Shown: one piece after another, positions 7,004 to 15,200 of the stretch
Position numbering within the stretch: position 1 is the first letter of the stretch
Layout: each line of letters opens with the position of its first letter
Assembly (NCBI GenBank): GCA_023428365.1
Contig: JAEYYQ010000095.1
Span: 1-17,304 of the forward strand
Length of the DNA stretch: 17,304 nt
DNA from: Pseudomonadota bacterium
Lineage (GTDB): Bacteria; Pseudomonadota; Alphaproteobacteria; Rhizobiales; Hyphomicrobiaceae
Direction of reading: 5' to 3'
Program-made: the position numbers and the translations under genes
The notes under the pieces: model-generated
The model's database searches: none
Told to the model about the DNA's origin: nothing
Seen by the model: only the letters and a program-made list of their open reading frames with translations

Positions 7004-10000
7004 GTGCGTTTTTCTCATTTCTTTATCGACCGCCCGATCTTCGCGACGGTGCTGTCACTGCTCATCACGATCGTCGGCTTGATTGCGCAGCGGGCGCTGC
7101 CCATTGCGGAATATCCCGAGATCGCGCCGCCGACCGTTAACATCACCGCGACCTACCCCGGCGCGTCGGCTCCGGTCATTGCCGAAACGGTGGCGACGCC
7201 GATCGAGCAGGAGGTCAATGGCGTCGACAATATGCTCTACATCCAGTCGGAATCGACGGGTGACGGGCGGTTGTCGATCAACGTCGTCTTCAAGCCGGGC
7301 ACGGATATCGATCAGGCGCAGGTGCTGGTGCAGAACCGCGTGTCGGTAGCGGAGCCGCGACTGCCCGAAGATGTGCGCAGGTTGGGCATTTCGGTGCGAA
7401 AGGCATCGCCTGACCTGATGATGGTCGTGCATATGACCTCACCGGATGGTTCGCGCGATCAGCAATACATTTCCAACTACGCGACGCTGTATGTGAAGGA
7501 CGTGCTCGGCCGTATCGACGGCGTTGGAAACGTCATGATTTTCGGCGCGCGCGATTACTCGATGCGGGTGTGGCTCGATCCTGCGAAGGTCGCCTCTCGC
7601 GATCTGACGTCGGGTGATGTCGTGGCCGCATTGCGTGCTGCGAACCTTCAGGTTGCGGCGGGCGCCATCAATCAGGCGCCGGCGTCATCGCCGGGTGCCT
7701 TCACGCTATCGGTACAGACGCTCGGTCGCCTGAGCGCGCCGGAGCAGTTCGAGAATATCGTGATCCGCGCGGAGCCGGATGGTTCTGTCGTGCGTCTGAA
7801 GGATATCGCCCGCGTCGAGCTGGGCGCGCAGGACTACACCGTCAACGCGTATCTCAACAATCAGAATGCGACCGCGATCGTTATTTTCCAGCGGCCTGGG
7901 TCGAATGCCTTGGCGACGGCGGGTGCCGTGCGATCCTCGATGGACGGCCTCGCCAAGGTCTTCCCTCCTGGGGTGGGATACTCGGTGGTCTATAATCCGA
8001 CCGAGTTCATTCAGTATTCCATCGACGCCGTCGTCGAGACGCTGCTCGAAGCCGTCATTCTCGTCGTCATCGTGGTCATCCTGTTCCTGCAGACATGGCG
8101 CGCGGCGATCATTCCGATCGTGGCTATTCCGGTGTCGTTGATCGGAACGTTCGCTGTGATGGCGGCGGTCGGCGTCTCGTTCAACACGCTGTCGCTGTTC
8201 GGCTTGGTTCTTGCGATCGGTATTGTGGTCGATGACGCCATCGTGGTCGTCGAGAATGTCGAGCGATACTTGCGACAAGGGCTCTCGCCACTCGAAGCCG
8301 CTCACAAAACGATGGACGAGGTCGGCAGCGCGCTGATCGCGATTTCGCTCGTGCTGATCGCGGTGTTCTTGCCGACGGCATTCATCACCGGATTGCAGGG
8401 CTCGTTCTACAAGCAGTTCGCCATTACCATCGCGGCCGCCACGGCGATTTCGGCGTTCGTATCGTTGACGCTGTCTCCGGCCCTTGCCGCGCTGTTGCTG
8501 AAGCCGCATCAGAACGAACATCACGGCAGTGGTTTCGCGCACACCGTCGGGCGCCCGATCCGTTGGTTCTTCCGCGGCTTCAATCGCGGGTTCGAATGGG
8601 TGTCGAGCCGCTATGGCGCGATGACGGGTCGGCTGATCCGCGTTGGTCTGATCATGATGATCGCCTATGGCGGCCTGCTGTTCCTGACATTCAACCGCCT
8701 GGCTGCAACGCCGACGGGTCTCGTGCCGCAGCTCGATCGCGGATATTTCATCGCCGCATTCCAACTTCCGGCCGGCGCCACGCTTGACCGCACCGATGCT
8801 GTGATCCGGCGGGCTTCGGAAATTCTGCAGTCGCGTCCGGGCGTCCTGAATTCGGTGGCTTTCGTCGGATTCGACGGCGCGACGTTCACCAACGCGCCGA
8901 ACACGGGCGTCATCTTCGTCGGCCTGGAGGATTTCCCTGAGCGGATCAAAGCCGGGTTGACGAAGGATGCGATCCTTGCCGATCTCCGGCAGCAGATGTT
9001 CGCGTTGCGCGAAGCCTTCGCCTTCGTTCTCGAGCCACCGTCCGTTCCTGGCATCGGTACAGGCGGCGGCTTGAAGGGATACGTTCAGGATCGGTCTGGC
9101 CGCGGACTGCCTGCCCTGGAAGGAGCAACCTGGGCCGTGGCTGGCTCGGCGGCTCAATGGCCCGGGGTTGCGCAGCCCTTCACGCTATTCAATACGCGGA
9201 CCCCGGAGATTTATGCCGATATCGATCGCACCAAGTCGGAGCAGCTTGGCGTTCCGATCAGCCGCGTGTTCGAGACCCTCTCGGTCTACATGGGATCGGC
9301 GTTCGTCAACGACTTCAACATTCTTGGGCGCACCTATCGCGTCACGGCGCAGGCGGATAATCCGTATCGTCTGACGTTGCGCGACGTTGCTGGCTTGAAG
9401 ACGCGCAACATGACGGGCGAGATGGTGCCGATCGGCTCTGTCGCGACGTTCAGCGACACCACCGGCGCATATCGCGTGCCTCGGTATAATCTGTACCCGG
9501 CCGCTGAAGTCCAGGTGGGGCTGGCGCGCGGATACTCGTCAGGCCAGGGCATTGCCGCCCTTGAAGCTATCGCGGCGGAACGTTTGCCCTCAGGTTTCGG
9601 CTTCGAGTGGACCGAGATTGCCCTACAGGAGAAGCTCGCCGGAAACACCGCGATCCTCGCCTTCACGCTTGCGGTGGTGTTCGTGTTCCTGCTGCTGGCG
9701 GCACTCTATGAAAGCTGGGTGCTACCGCTCGCGGTGGTGCTGATCGTGCCGATGTGTATTCTTGCGGCGATGTTCGGTGTGAACCTTGCGGGGCTCGACC
9801 GAAATATCCTGGTCGATATCGGACTGATCGTGCTTGTTGGCCTTGCCGCCAAGAACGCCATTCTGATCGTCGAATTCGCCAAGCAGGGCGAGGAGGAAGG
9901 AAAGGATCGTTTCGCTGCTGCGGTCGATGCTGCCCGGACACGTCTTCGCCCGATCATCATGACCTCGCTGGCCTTCATCATGGGCGTGGTGCCGCTCGTG

Positions 10001-10210
10001 CTTGCGACCGGCGCGGGTGCCGAGATGCGTCAATCACTCGGCACCGCGGTCTTCGCGGGCATGATCGGTGTGACCTTGTTCGGCTTGATCTTCACTCCGG
10101 TATTTTACGTCCTATGCCGGAAGCTCGGCATGCTCGCGTCGCGCAAGGGCGGGAGAGCAGCCGAGGCGGCGCCGCTGACCACGCCATCGGAGGAGGCGCG
10201 ACCGGTCTGA
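7004..10210 (+). CDS. RND efflux pump inner-membrane transporter, HAE1 family (AcrB/MexB-like)
   Basis: A 1068-aa proton-driven multidrug or solvent exporter, a trimer of the inner membrane. It opens with FFIDRPIFA (6-14), the classic HAE1 N-terminus, and contains the internally duplicated halves, each with six membrane spans and a large periplasmic loop. Proton-relay residues are present: Asp410-Asp411 in GIVVDDAIVVVENVER (matching AcrB Asp407/408) and Lys950 in VGLAAKNAILIVEFA (matching AcrB Lys940). Length is close to AcrB (1049 aa). The start is GTG at 7004 with AAAGGGA upstream at a normal distance. The C-terminus is an Arg/Ala/Glu-rich cytoplasmic tail. Substrates cannot be predicted. 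No outer-membrane factor follows, so an unlinked TolC-like channel is expected. Confidence 0.96.
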   Translation: MRFSHFFIDRPIFATVLSLLITIVGLIAQRALPIAEYPEIAPPTVNITATYPGASAPVIAETVATPIEQEVNGVDNMLYIQSESTGDGRLSINVVFKPGTDIDQAQVLVQNRVSVAEPRLPEDVRRLGISVRKASPDLMMVVHMTSPDGSRDQQYISNYATLYVKDVLGRIDGVGNVMIFGARDYSMRVWLDPAKVASRDLTSGDVVAALRAANLQVAAGAINQAPASSPGAFTLSVQTLGRLSAPEQFENIVIRAEPDGSVVRLKDIARVELGAQDYTVNAYLNNQNATAIVIFQRPGSNALATAGAVRSSMDGLAKVFPPGVGYSVVYNPTEFIQYSIDAVVETLLEAVILVVIVVILFLQTWRAAIIPIVAIPVSLIGTFAVMAAVGVSFNTLSLFGLVLAIGIVVDDAIVVVENVERYLRQGLSPLEAAHKTMDEVGSALIAISLVLIAVFLPTAFITGLQGSFYKQFAITIAAATAISAFVSLTLSPALAALLLKPHQNEHHGSGFAHTVGRPIRWFFRGFNRGFEWVSSRYGAMTGRLIRVGLIMMIAYGGLLFLTFNRLAATPTGLVPQLDRGYFIAAFQLPAGATLDRTDAVIRRASEILQSRPGVLNSVAFVGFDGATFTNAPNTGVIFVGLEDFPERIKAGLTKDAILADLRQQMFALREAFAFVLEPPSVPGIGTGGGLKGYVQDRSGRGLPALEGATWAVAGSAAQWPGVAQPFTLFNTRTPEIYADIDRTKSEQLGVPISRVFETLSVYMGSAFVNDFNILGRTYRVTAQADNPYRLTLRDVAGLKTRNMTGEMVPIGSVATFSDTTGAYRVPRYNLYPAAEVQVGLARGYSSGQGIAALEAIAAERLPSGFGFEWTEIALQEKLAGNTAILAFTLAVVFVFLLLAALYESWVLPLAVVLIVPMCILAAMFGVNLAGLDRNILVDIGLIVLVGLAAKNAILIVEFAKQGEEEGKDRFAAAVDAARTRLRPIIMTSLAFIMGVVPLVLATGAGAEMRQSLGTAVFAGMIGVTLFGLIFTPVFYVLCRKLGMLASRKGGRAAEAAPLTTPSEEARPV

Positions 10211-10266
10211 TCTGGTCGCGAACTTAGTTGGTCGCCGGACACTAAGCCCGGTGCCGTAACGCTGAG

Positions 10267-10288
10267 GGCTGGCGATCAGGCGCCAGCC
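10267..10288. terminator. Perfect hairpin between convergent RND pump and rhodanese genes
   Basis: GGCTGGCG (10267-10274) and CGCCAGCC (10281-10288) form an 8-bp perfect stem with a 6-nt loop. The loop includes the rhodanese TGA stop (10276-10278, minus strand), so part of the stem is the last rhodanese codons. It lies 57 bp after the pump stop and could end transcription from either side, but neither side has a clear T-run. The hairpin is directly seen; the terminator role is tentative. Confidence 0.35.
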
Positions 10289-10686
10289 TGGGTTGCGCAT
10301 TGTGTTGGGCCACCAGCGGCCTTCCAGGCGCCAAATCCACCAACGATGTGCGCCACGGGCCTCAGGCCCATGTCTTGCGCGACCTTGGTTGCAAGCGCCG
10401 AACGCATGCCACCTGCGCAGAAAAAGACGAACGTCTTGTCCTCGCCAAAGACCGGCTTGTAGTAGGGGCTCTCGGGGTCGATCCAGAATTCCAGCATCCC
10501 GCGCGGGCAGTGGAATGCGCCGGGAACAGCGCCCTCACGCCTCAATTCGCGGGGGTCCCGGATGTCGACCAGCAACACATCGGGGCGCTGCGCAAGCTTT
10601 AGCGCCTCGCTTGCGGAGTATTCCGTAATTTCGGACTTCGCCTGCGCCACTAATGCTTTGGAACTTGTGGTTATTTTCTGTGGCAT
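10276..10686 (-). CDS. Single-domain rhodanese-like sulfurtransferase
   Basis: A 136-aa cytoplasmic protein with one rhodanese fold covering about residues 20-126. The active-site loop is CAGGMR, with catalytic Cys90 and Arg95, so it should be able to carry a persulfide. Earlier family marks are LLVDIRDPREL (38-48), PGAFHCPRG (55-63) and, near the end, GGFGAWKAAGG (116-126). No signal peptide is seen. The ATG at 10686 is chosen because GGGAGG at 10692-10697 lies 5 nt before it; the same frame is open further upstream and has another ATG at 10707 but without such a site. It is divergent from the lipoprotein gene across about 95 bp. The sulfur acceptor is not indicated by its neighbours. Confidence 0.93.
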   Translation of the reverse strand: MPQKITTSSKALVAQAKSEITEYSASEALKLAQRPDVLLVDIRDPRELRREGAVPGAFHCPRGMLEFWIDPESPYYKPVFGEDKTFVFFCAGGMRSALATKVAQDMGLRPVAHIVGGFGAWKAAGGPTQCATQAGA

Positions 10687-10691
10687 AGCGA

Positions 10692-10697
10692 CCTCCC
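10692..10697 (-). promoter_or_regulatory. Strong ribosome binding site of rhodanese gene
   Basis: GGGAGG on the minus strand with 5-nt spacing to ATG 10686. It decides the start among several in-frame ATGs. Confidence 0.7.
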
Positions 10698-10781
10698 GTA
10701 GTGCCATGCTTGTTGTTGATATCGACTTGGCAGATGATCCGCAACCCGCCTTCGCCGCAGATCTGCCCTGATCAGAGCGCG

Positions 10782-11444
10782 ATGTTTCGTCAGGACAGAT
10801 CGAGTCGCCCGATGCCCTCATACAACCTGAATGCCCTGTGCGTGTCCGCGCTGGCAGCTTTGCTGGCGGGCTGCGCTGGCGCAGCCAATGGCGGTGCTTT
10901 GGGAGAGCCGGTCACCGTGGGCACCGCCACTCCGCCGCCGCCTGCTCCAACGGTGGTTGCCCAGGCCCAACCCACCCCGTCTCCGGCAGCCGCGCCGGCT
11001 ACACCAGCGGAGCTCAGCAAGCAGGAAAAGAAAGAGCGGAAGGCGAAGAAGCGGAAGGATAAGCTGGACGGCCTGCTTTCGTCCAACAAGCCGATACAGA
11101 CTGGCACGATGCAGGCCGACGGCACATACAAGCTCAGCGAAGCCGAACTCGAACTGAACTGCAAAAAGCTGACCGGGCGCGCGTTCGTCCGGATCCTGCA
11201 GATTCGTGATCACCAGATCTCGCAGCAGGCGACTCCGGTCGCGCGCGGCGCACAGCAGGTCGTGACGCCGATCTTCGGAGGGTCGCGGCACGGGATTGAT
11301 CCGGACGCGGATTACCGTCGCGACCGGGCGATGATCGAAGCCTATAACCAGAGATTGGGTGAGAAGCGGTGCAAGGTTTTCGATCTCGTGAAGGAACTGC
11401 AACCGAAGCCCGCCGGTGAATCTCCGACGCTGGTGAAGCGATAG
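10782..11444 (+). CDS. Uncharacterised lipoprotein with Pro/Ala linker and Lys-rich segment
   Basis: I do not recognise a named family. The 220-aa product begins with a lipoprotein signal peptide: Arg-containing n-region, hydrophobic core at 18-29, and lipobox LAGC with Cys31 as the acylated residue. A low-complexity Pro/Ala/Thr linker (about 50-76) and a Lys/Glu-rich patch (80-95) follow, then a globular C-terminal part with a Cys pair (Cys127, Cys197) that could form a disulfide. Start choice is uncertain: ATG 10782 supplies the positive n-region but only a weak upstream CAGAG, whereas ATG 10812 gives a 21-residue signal peptide with no basic residue. It is divergent from the rhodanese gene and convergent with the YdcF-like gene. 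The last part resembles conserved hypothetical proteins of rhizobial relatives, but that is an impression only. Confidence 0.75.
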   Translation: MFRQDRSSRPMPSYNLNALCVSALAALLAGCAGAANGGALGEPVTVGTATPPPPAPTVVAQAQPTPSPAAAPATPAELSKQEKKERKAKKRKDKLDGLLSSNKPIQTGTMQADGTYKLSEAELELNCKKLTGRAFVRILQIRDHQISQQATPVARGAQQVVTPIFGGSRHGIDPDADYRRDRAMIEAYNQRLGEKRCKVFDLVKELQPKPAGESPTLVKR

Positions 11445-11465
11445 TCTGACTGCAGATGGCTGGGA

Positions 11466-12260
11466 CTACGGACCAGGCCACAGTGTGTCAGTGCGGCCGA
11501 CCAGCCTGTACGTGAGAATACCGAGCCATTCGCGGGTTGCGGTATCAACGCGGCGAATTCCTTCGCCAAGCGAGTTAAAGGGCTGTGTCAGTTCCTGCGC
11601 ACCGCGTGTGCGATAGTCGACCGGCCATGCGACCACATCGAAGCCGGCATTGCGAAACGTGGCCATGGCTCGCGGCATATGAGAGGCTGAGGTGACTAGT
11701 AGCCAGCGTTCGGATGGCTGCGGCTTGATCATCTCGCGGGTGAGCACCGCATTCTCGTACGTGTTCCGCGATTCACTTTCGAGAACGATCCGATCAGGGG
11801 CGACGCCGGCAGCCGCGAGATAGTCACCGACCGGACGCGCGCCGCTATGGCCTTGTCGGAAAACCTCGCCATTGCCGCCGGTGAAGATGATGCGCGCCTC
11901 AGGTAGCAGCCGCGACAGCACCACGCTTTCGGTCAGACGCTCCGCTGCTTCGTTGAGGGTCAGTACGCCGCGGGCATGACTGATGGTTCCGTCCTCGAAG
12001 CCTCCCAGGATAATCACACCCTTGATGTCAGTCGGAGGCGTTGCCGGGCGTGGAAAGCGATCCTCCAGCGGCAGAATGAGGAAATGCCCGAGCGGTGAGA
12101 AGCCTATACCGAGCAAACTCAAGAAGCCTGTCAGGGCTAACACACGCCCCGTGCGGACAGCGCGCGTCAGAACCAGCAGAAGCAGCCCCACCGCGAGCAG
12201 CAGCAGGGCAAGATGTGACGGTTGCAGAAAGAAAAATGCCGTCCTGGAGAGTGCGTGCAT
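11466..12260 (-). CDS. YdcF/ElyC family (DUF218) membrane protein
   Basis: A 264-aa protein with two N-terminal hydrophobic segments (about 14-32 and 38-64) and a soluble DUF218 domain from about 80 to 250. Domain marks are VIILGG (82-87), FTGGNG (126-131), SESRNTYEN (162-170) and TSASHMPRA (190-198). Family members ElyC and SanA of E. coli affect envelope integrity and glycan carrier-lipid metabolism; the biochemical activity of most members is unknown. ATG 12260 lies 24 bp after the thiolase stop on the same strand, so it is probably co-transcribed with it, though its own Shine-Dalgarno is weak. It is convergent with the lipoprotein gene, with 21 bp between stop codons. Confidence 0.88.
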   Translation of the reverse strand: MHALSRTAFFFLQPSHLALLLLAVGLLLLVLTRAVRTGRVLALTGFLSLLGIGFSPLGHFLILPLEDRFPRPATPPTDIKGVIILGGFEDGTISHARGVLTLNEAAERLTESVVLSRLLPEARIIFTGGNGEVFRQGHSGARPVGDYLAAAGVAPDRIVLESESRNTYENAVLTREMIKPQPSERWLLVTSASHMPRAMATFRNAGFDVVAWPVDYRTRGAQELTQPFNSLGEGIRRVDTATREWLGILTYRLVGRTDTLWPGP

Positions 12261-12284
12261 CGTCCGATAAGTGCCGTCTGCCGT

Positions 12285-13481
12285 TCAGGCGAGCCGTTCG
12301 ACGGCAATGGCCGTCGCTTCGCCGCCGCCAATGCACAACGACGCGACGCCTTTGGTTTCGCCGTACTTTTCCAGTGCGGACAACAGCGTCACGATGATCC
12401 GGGCTCCGGAGGCGCCGACAGGATGGCCGAGAGCGCAGGCGCCGCCATGCACGTTGACCTTCTCGTGTGGCAGGTTCAGGTCGCGCATAGCCGCCATGGT
12501 GACGACGGCGAACGCCTCGTTAATTTCGAACAAGCCGATGTCCTTGGCCTGCCAGCCGATTTGATCGAGCAGTTTCGACATCGCGCCGATCGGAGCAGTC
12601 GTGAACCACGCGGGGGCCTGGGCATGCGTGCTTGCTCCGACGATGCGCGCGAGAGGCTGCAGCTTGCGCTTCTTCGCCTGGCTTTCGCGCATCAGTATGA
12701 GAGCGGCCGCGCCGTCGGAGATGGAACTGGAGTTGGCGGGCGTTACAGTGCCGCCGTCGCGGAATGCCGGCCTCAGTTGCGGGATCTTTGCCGGATCGGC
12801 GGTGAAGGGCTGCTCGTCACGCGAGACGTCCACGCTGCCCTTGCGGCCTTTCACACCGACGGTGACGATTTCCTTCGCGAAAGATCCATCCTCATTTGCA
12901 GTGCGTGCGCGCCTCAGGCTCTCAATCGCGAACTCGTCCTGTGCCTCGCGGGTGAACTGGTAGGCTTCCGCGGTGTCCTCGGCATAGGTGCCCATGAGTC
13001 GGCCCTTGTCGTAGGCGTCCTCCAGGCCGTCGATGAACATGTGATCGTAGACCTGGGTGTGTCCGAGCCGCTGGCCTGACCTCAGCTTCGGCAGGATGTA
13101 GGGCGCGTTCGTCATGCTCTCCATGCCGCCGGCCAGGATGATGTCATCGGGCCGCGCATGCAGGCTTTCATACGCCATCATCACGGTTTTCATGCCCGAG
13201 CCGCACATCTTGTTGACGGTCGTACAGGGCACATGGTCGGGCAGGCCAGCGCCGCGGGAAGCCTGTCGTGCCGGGGCCTGTCCCATGCCTGCGGGCAGAA
13301 CGCAGCCTATCAGAACCTCGCTGACGTCTTCAGGCTTGATCCCGGCGCGCTCAACGGCGGCGCGCGTCGCCACCGCCCCGAGTTCCGGCGCGGGCACGGA
13401 GGAAAATACGCCCTGGAATCCGCCAACTGCGGTGCGCGCGCCTGAAACGATAACGACGGGATCAGAGGTGGCTTGAGCCAT
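12285..13481 (-). CDS. Acetyl-CoA C-acetyltransferase (thiolase II, PhaA/AtoB-like)
   Basis: A 398-aa cytoplasmic thiolase that would condense two acetyl-CoA to acetoacetyl-CoA, or run in reverse in degradation. All catalytic elements are present: nucleophile Cys93 in NKMCGSGM, NEAFA at 321-325, His353 in GHPVGASGAR, and Cys383 in SLCIGGGEATA. Length matches the biosynthetic type (about 390 aa). ATG 13481 follows a GGAGAG site at good spacing. No phaB reductase or other PHB gene is next to it in this window, so a role in polyhydroxybutyrate, ketone-body or leucine metabolism cannot be chosen. A YdcF-family gene follows within 24 bp. Confidence 0.95.
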   Translation of the reverse strand: MAQATSDPVVIVSGARTAVGGFQGVFSSVPAPELGAVATRAAVERAGIKPEDVSEVLIGCVLPAGMGQAPARQASRGAGLPDHVPCTTVNKMCGSGMKTVMMAYESLHARPDDIILAGGMESMTNAPYILPKLRSGQRLGHTQVYDHMFIDGLEDAYDKGRLMGTYAEDTAEAYQFTREAQDEFAIESLRRARTANEDGSFAKEIVTVGVKGRKGSVDVSRDEQPFTADPAKIPQLRPAFRDGGTVTPANSSSISDGAAALILMRESQAKKRKLQPLARIVGASTHAQAPAWFTTAPIGAMSKLLDQIGWQAKDIGLFEINEAFAVVTMAAMRDLNLPHEKVNVHGGACALGHPVGASGARIIVTLLSALEKYGETKGVASLCIGGGEATAIAVERLA

Positions 13482-13560
13482 GGTCTTCGCTCTCCGTGTG
13501 CCAGGGTGAAGGCAAGGAACACCTTGCGGCAGCGCGGGTCAACAGATCACCGAAGTTTTG

Positions 13561-14199
13561 TCAGGGGGCGCGGACGAGAAGGCGCGGAAACGCAGCCCCC
13601 TGCCTCTCGCCGTGACCGGTCTGCAGGTCGTAGGCTTCCTGCGTTCGGTCATCGCGGATCATGGAGTGGGCGAGAGCATTGGCCTGTCGTTCAAGCTCCC
13701 CGCAGTCAGGATGGGGCGGCAGCTGTTCGATCGCGATCCTGATGCGATCACCAAGCTCTCGTGCGAGCTGACCATGGCCCTGCTCGTGCTCGATAAGTGA
13801 CGTGATGAAGCGACGCCAAGCCCTTTGCAGATCGGCGGGGGCGTGATCTTCCTCGCTCCACTGCGGAAGCGTGTAGGTGACATGGGTTTCGGTGCGCGCG
13901 GCTGTTACGCTGCACGCCGTATCGTCGGTCTGGTGATCCAGCCACCATTTGATCTGCCAGGAGGTCCAGCCCGCGAACCGCTGGCGCTTGATACGATCAA
14001 AGGGGCCGCGCGAGAACACATCCCGGCGCAGTTCGTCGAGCGTCTGACCTCTGACGTCGTAGAGATTGACGGTTTCCAGCTCGGCAACCGACATCACGCC
14101 GGTCGTCGCGGCGGCATTTCCGCCCTGGTACATCCCCATCCACGACACGATGCCCGCAAGTGCGATCGCGAGACCGCAAGCGAGACTGAATTTGCGCAT
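13561..14199 (-). CDS. DUF922 family secreted putative zinc metalloprotease
   Basis: A 212-aa exported protein. Residues 1-23 (Arg2, Lys3, then a hydrophobic stretch) form an uncleaved anchor or signal peptide. The rest fits the DUF922 family: VNLYDVRGQTLDELRRD (44-60), WQIKWWLD (81-88), an ACSVTAA strand (95-101), and the metal-binding HEQGH motif at 138-142 (HExxH form), followed by a helical tail. HExxH suggests a zinc-dependent hydrolase, but activity has not generally been shown for the family. ATG 14199 is chosen over ATG 14226 because GGGGGG sits just before it and the signal sequence begins there. The gene is divergent from the methyltransferase; its only same-strand neighbour is the thiolase, 79 bp downstream. 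Confidence 0.85.
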   Translation of the reverse strand: MRKFSLACGLAIALAGIVSWMGMYQGGNAAATTGVMSVAELETVNLYDVRGQTLDELRRDVFSRGPFDRIKRQRFAGWTSWQIKWWLDHQTDDTACSVTAARTETHVTYTLPQWSEEDHAPADLQRAWRRFITSLIEHEQGHGQLARELGDRIRIAIEQLPPHPDCGELERQANALAHSMIRDDRTQEAYDLQTGHGERQGAAFPRLLVRAP

Positions 14200-14354
14200 G
14201 ATCCCCCCATGCCATTGGTTCAGCAACTTTGGCGGGCGCTTGCGGCAGAATTCGGACGATGGCGGGAGATTTCAGCAGGGAAGACGGCTGACATGGGCGG
14301 CTGGAAGTGTCAGGCTTCGTGCGGGAGAAAAGAAACGCACACAGGATTTCAGGG

Positions 14355-15194
14355 ATGGATACGCGTCAGCAGCACGTGATTGCCTTCTATGCGCGCCATC
14401 CAATTTCGGCGGCGCATATTCTGAAGGCGCTCGAAACGAGCCGAGGGCACCTGCGCGACCTCAAACCCGAGGAACTTTGGGCTCACGATCAGGACCATTA
14501 TGGCGGTCTCGCTGCGAACGATGCGCTAGCCGAAGCCGCCGGTTTTCGGTCGGGCCAGAAGGTGGCTGATTTCTGCGCAGGTCTCGGAGGCCCGGCGCGT
14601 TATTTTGCGACCCGCTACGGCGTGGATGTCACCGGCATCGAGCTGACTCGCGAACGTGTCGAAGGGGCTGAGACTTTGACACGTGCCGTCGATTTGGGAG
14701 ACCGCGTTCGCGTGCTTTCCGGAGATGTGACGGCAGCGCCGCTCGGCGACGGTACAATGGATGCCGTTTACAGTCAGGAAGCGTTCCTGCATGTGCCGGA
14801 CAAGGCGAAAGCGGTGAAGGAAGCCGCGCGCGTGCTGAAGCCGGGTGGCGTGCTGGTGTTCACCGACTGGGTGCGGCATCGGTCGCTGAATGACGACGAA
14901 GCGCAATCGATGTGGACCGGCATTGCCGCGCAGACGTTGCAGTCGATCGCCGAGTATGACGGACTGCTGGCTGCTGCCGGGTTCGAGGTTGTTAAGGTCG
15001 ACGATCTCACCAGTGATTGGGGAACGATCCTGGCCGAACGCAGTCGCATGTACCGACAGCTGCGCGAGGATGCTCGCAAAGCCGGGACGCCGGAGGGCGA
15101 CGATGCCTTCTACAACGCGTACATGAAGCTGGTCGAACTTGTGCAGACACGAGCGCTCGGCGGGGCGCGGTTCACGGCACGCAAGCCCGCCTGA
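14355..15194 (+). CDS. SAM-dependent class I methyltransferase
   Basis: A 279-aa cytoplasmic methyltransferase. SAM-binding motif I is VADFCAGLGG (70-79), with Cys-Ala replacing the more usual small residues. Motif II ends with Glu96 in GIELT, GDVTAAPL is at 123-130, SQEAFLHV at 140-147 and the LKPGG motif at 161-165. An N-terminal helical cap (1-60) and a C-terminal segment after about 190 probably shape the acceptor site. The pattern resembles small-molecule methyltransferases of the sarcosine/dimethylglycine or tocopherol group; the acceptor is not identifiable. ATG 14355 is preferred over an upstream GTG at 14307 because AGGA (14342-14345) is 9 nt before it. The gene ends 6 bp from the convergent sugar dehydrogenase. 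Confidence 0.88.
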   Translation: MDTRQQHVIAFYARHPISAAHILKALETSRGHLRDLKPEELWAHDQDHYGGLAANDALAEAAGFRSGQKVADFCAGLGGPARYFATRYGVDVTGIELTRERVEGAETLTRAVDLGDRVRVLSGDVTAAPLGDGTMDAVYSQEAFLHVPDKAKAVKEAARVLKPGGVLVFTDWVRHRSLNDDEAQSMWTGIAAQTLQSIAEYDGLLAAAGFEVVKVDDLTSDWGTILAERSRMYRQLREDARKAGTPEGDDAFYNAYMKLVELVQTRALGGARFTARKPA

Positions 15195-15200
15195 TCTCAG

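Noticed and set aside
7706..9157. A long open frame of 483 codons on the minus strand.
   Set aside because: It lies fully antisense to the RND pump gene, and its product is Arg/Asp/His-rich without recognisable domains, as expected from mirror frames in GC-rich coding DNA.
11442..11468. TAGTC and GACTA inverted arms spanning the two convergent stop codons of the lipoprotein and YdcF genes.
   Set aside because: The symmetry follows from two facing TAG stop codons with only two additional matching bases; it is too weak for a terminator call.
12222..13079. A 285-codon plus-strand open frame.
   Set aside because: It is antisense to the thiolase, whose catalytic residues are all intact on the minus strand.
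4369..13670. A 14-bp identical string (GATCATGGAGTGGG) at 4369-4382 and 13657-13670.
   Set aside because: One such match is expected by chance in a window of this length, and the second copy lies inside the DUF922 coding sequence.
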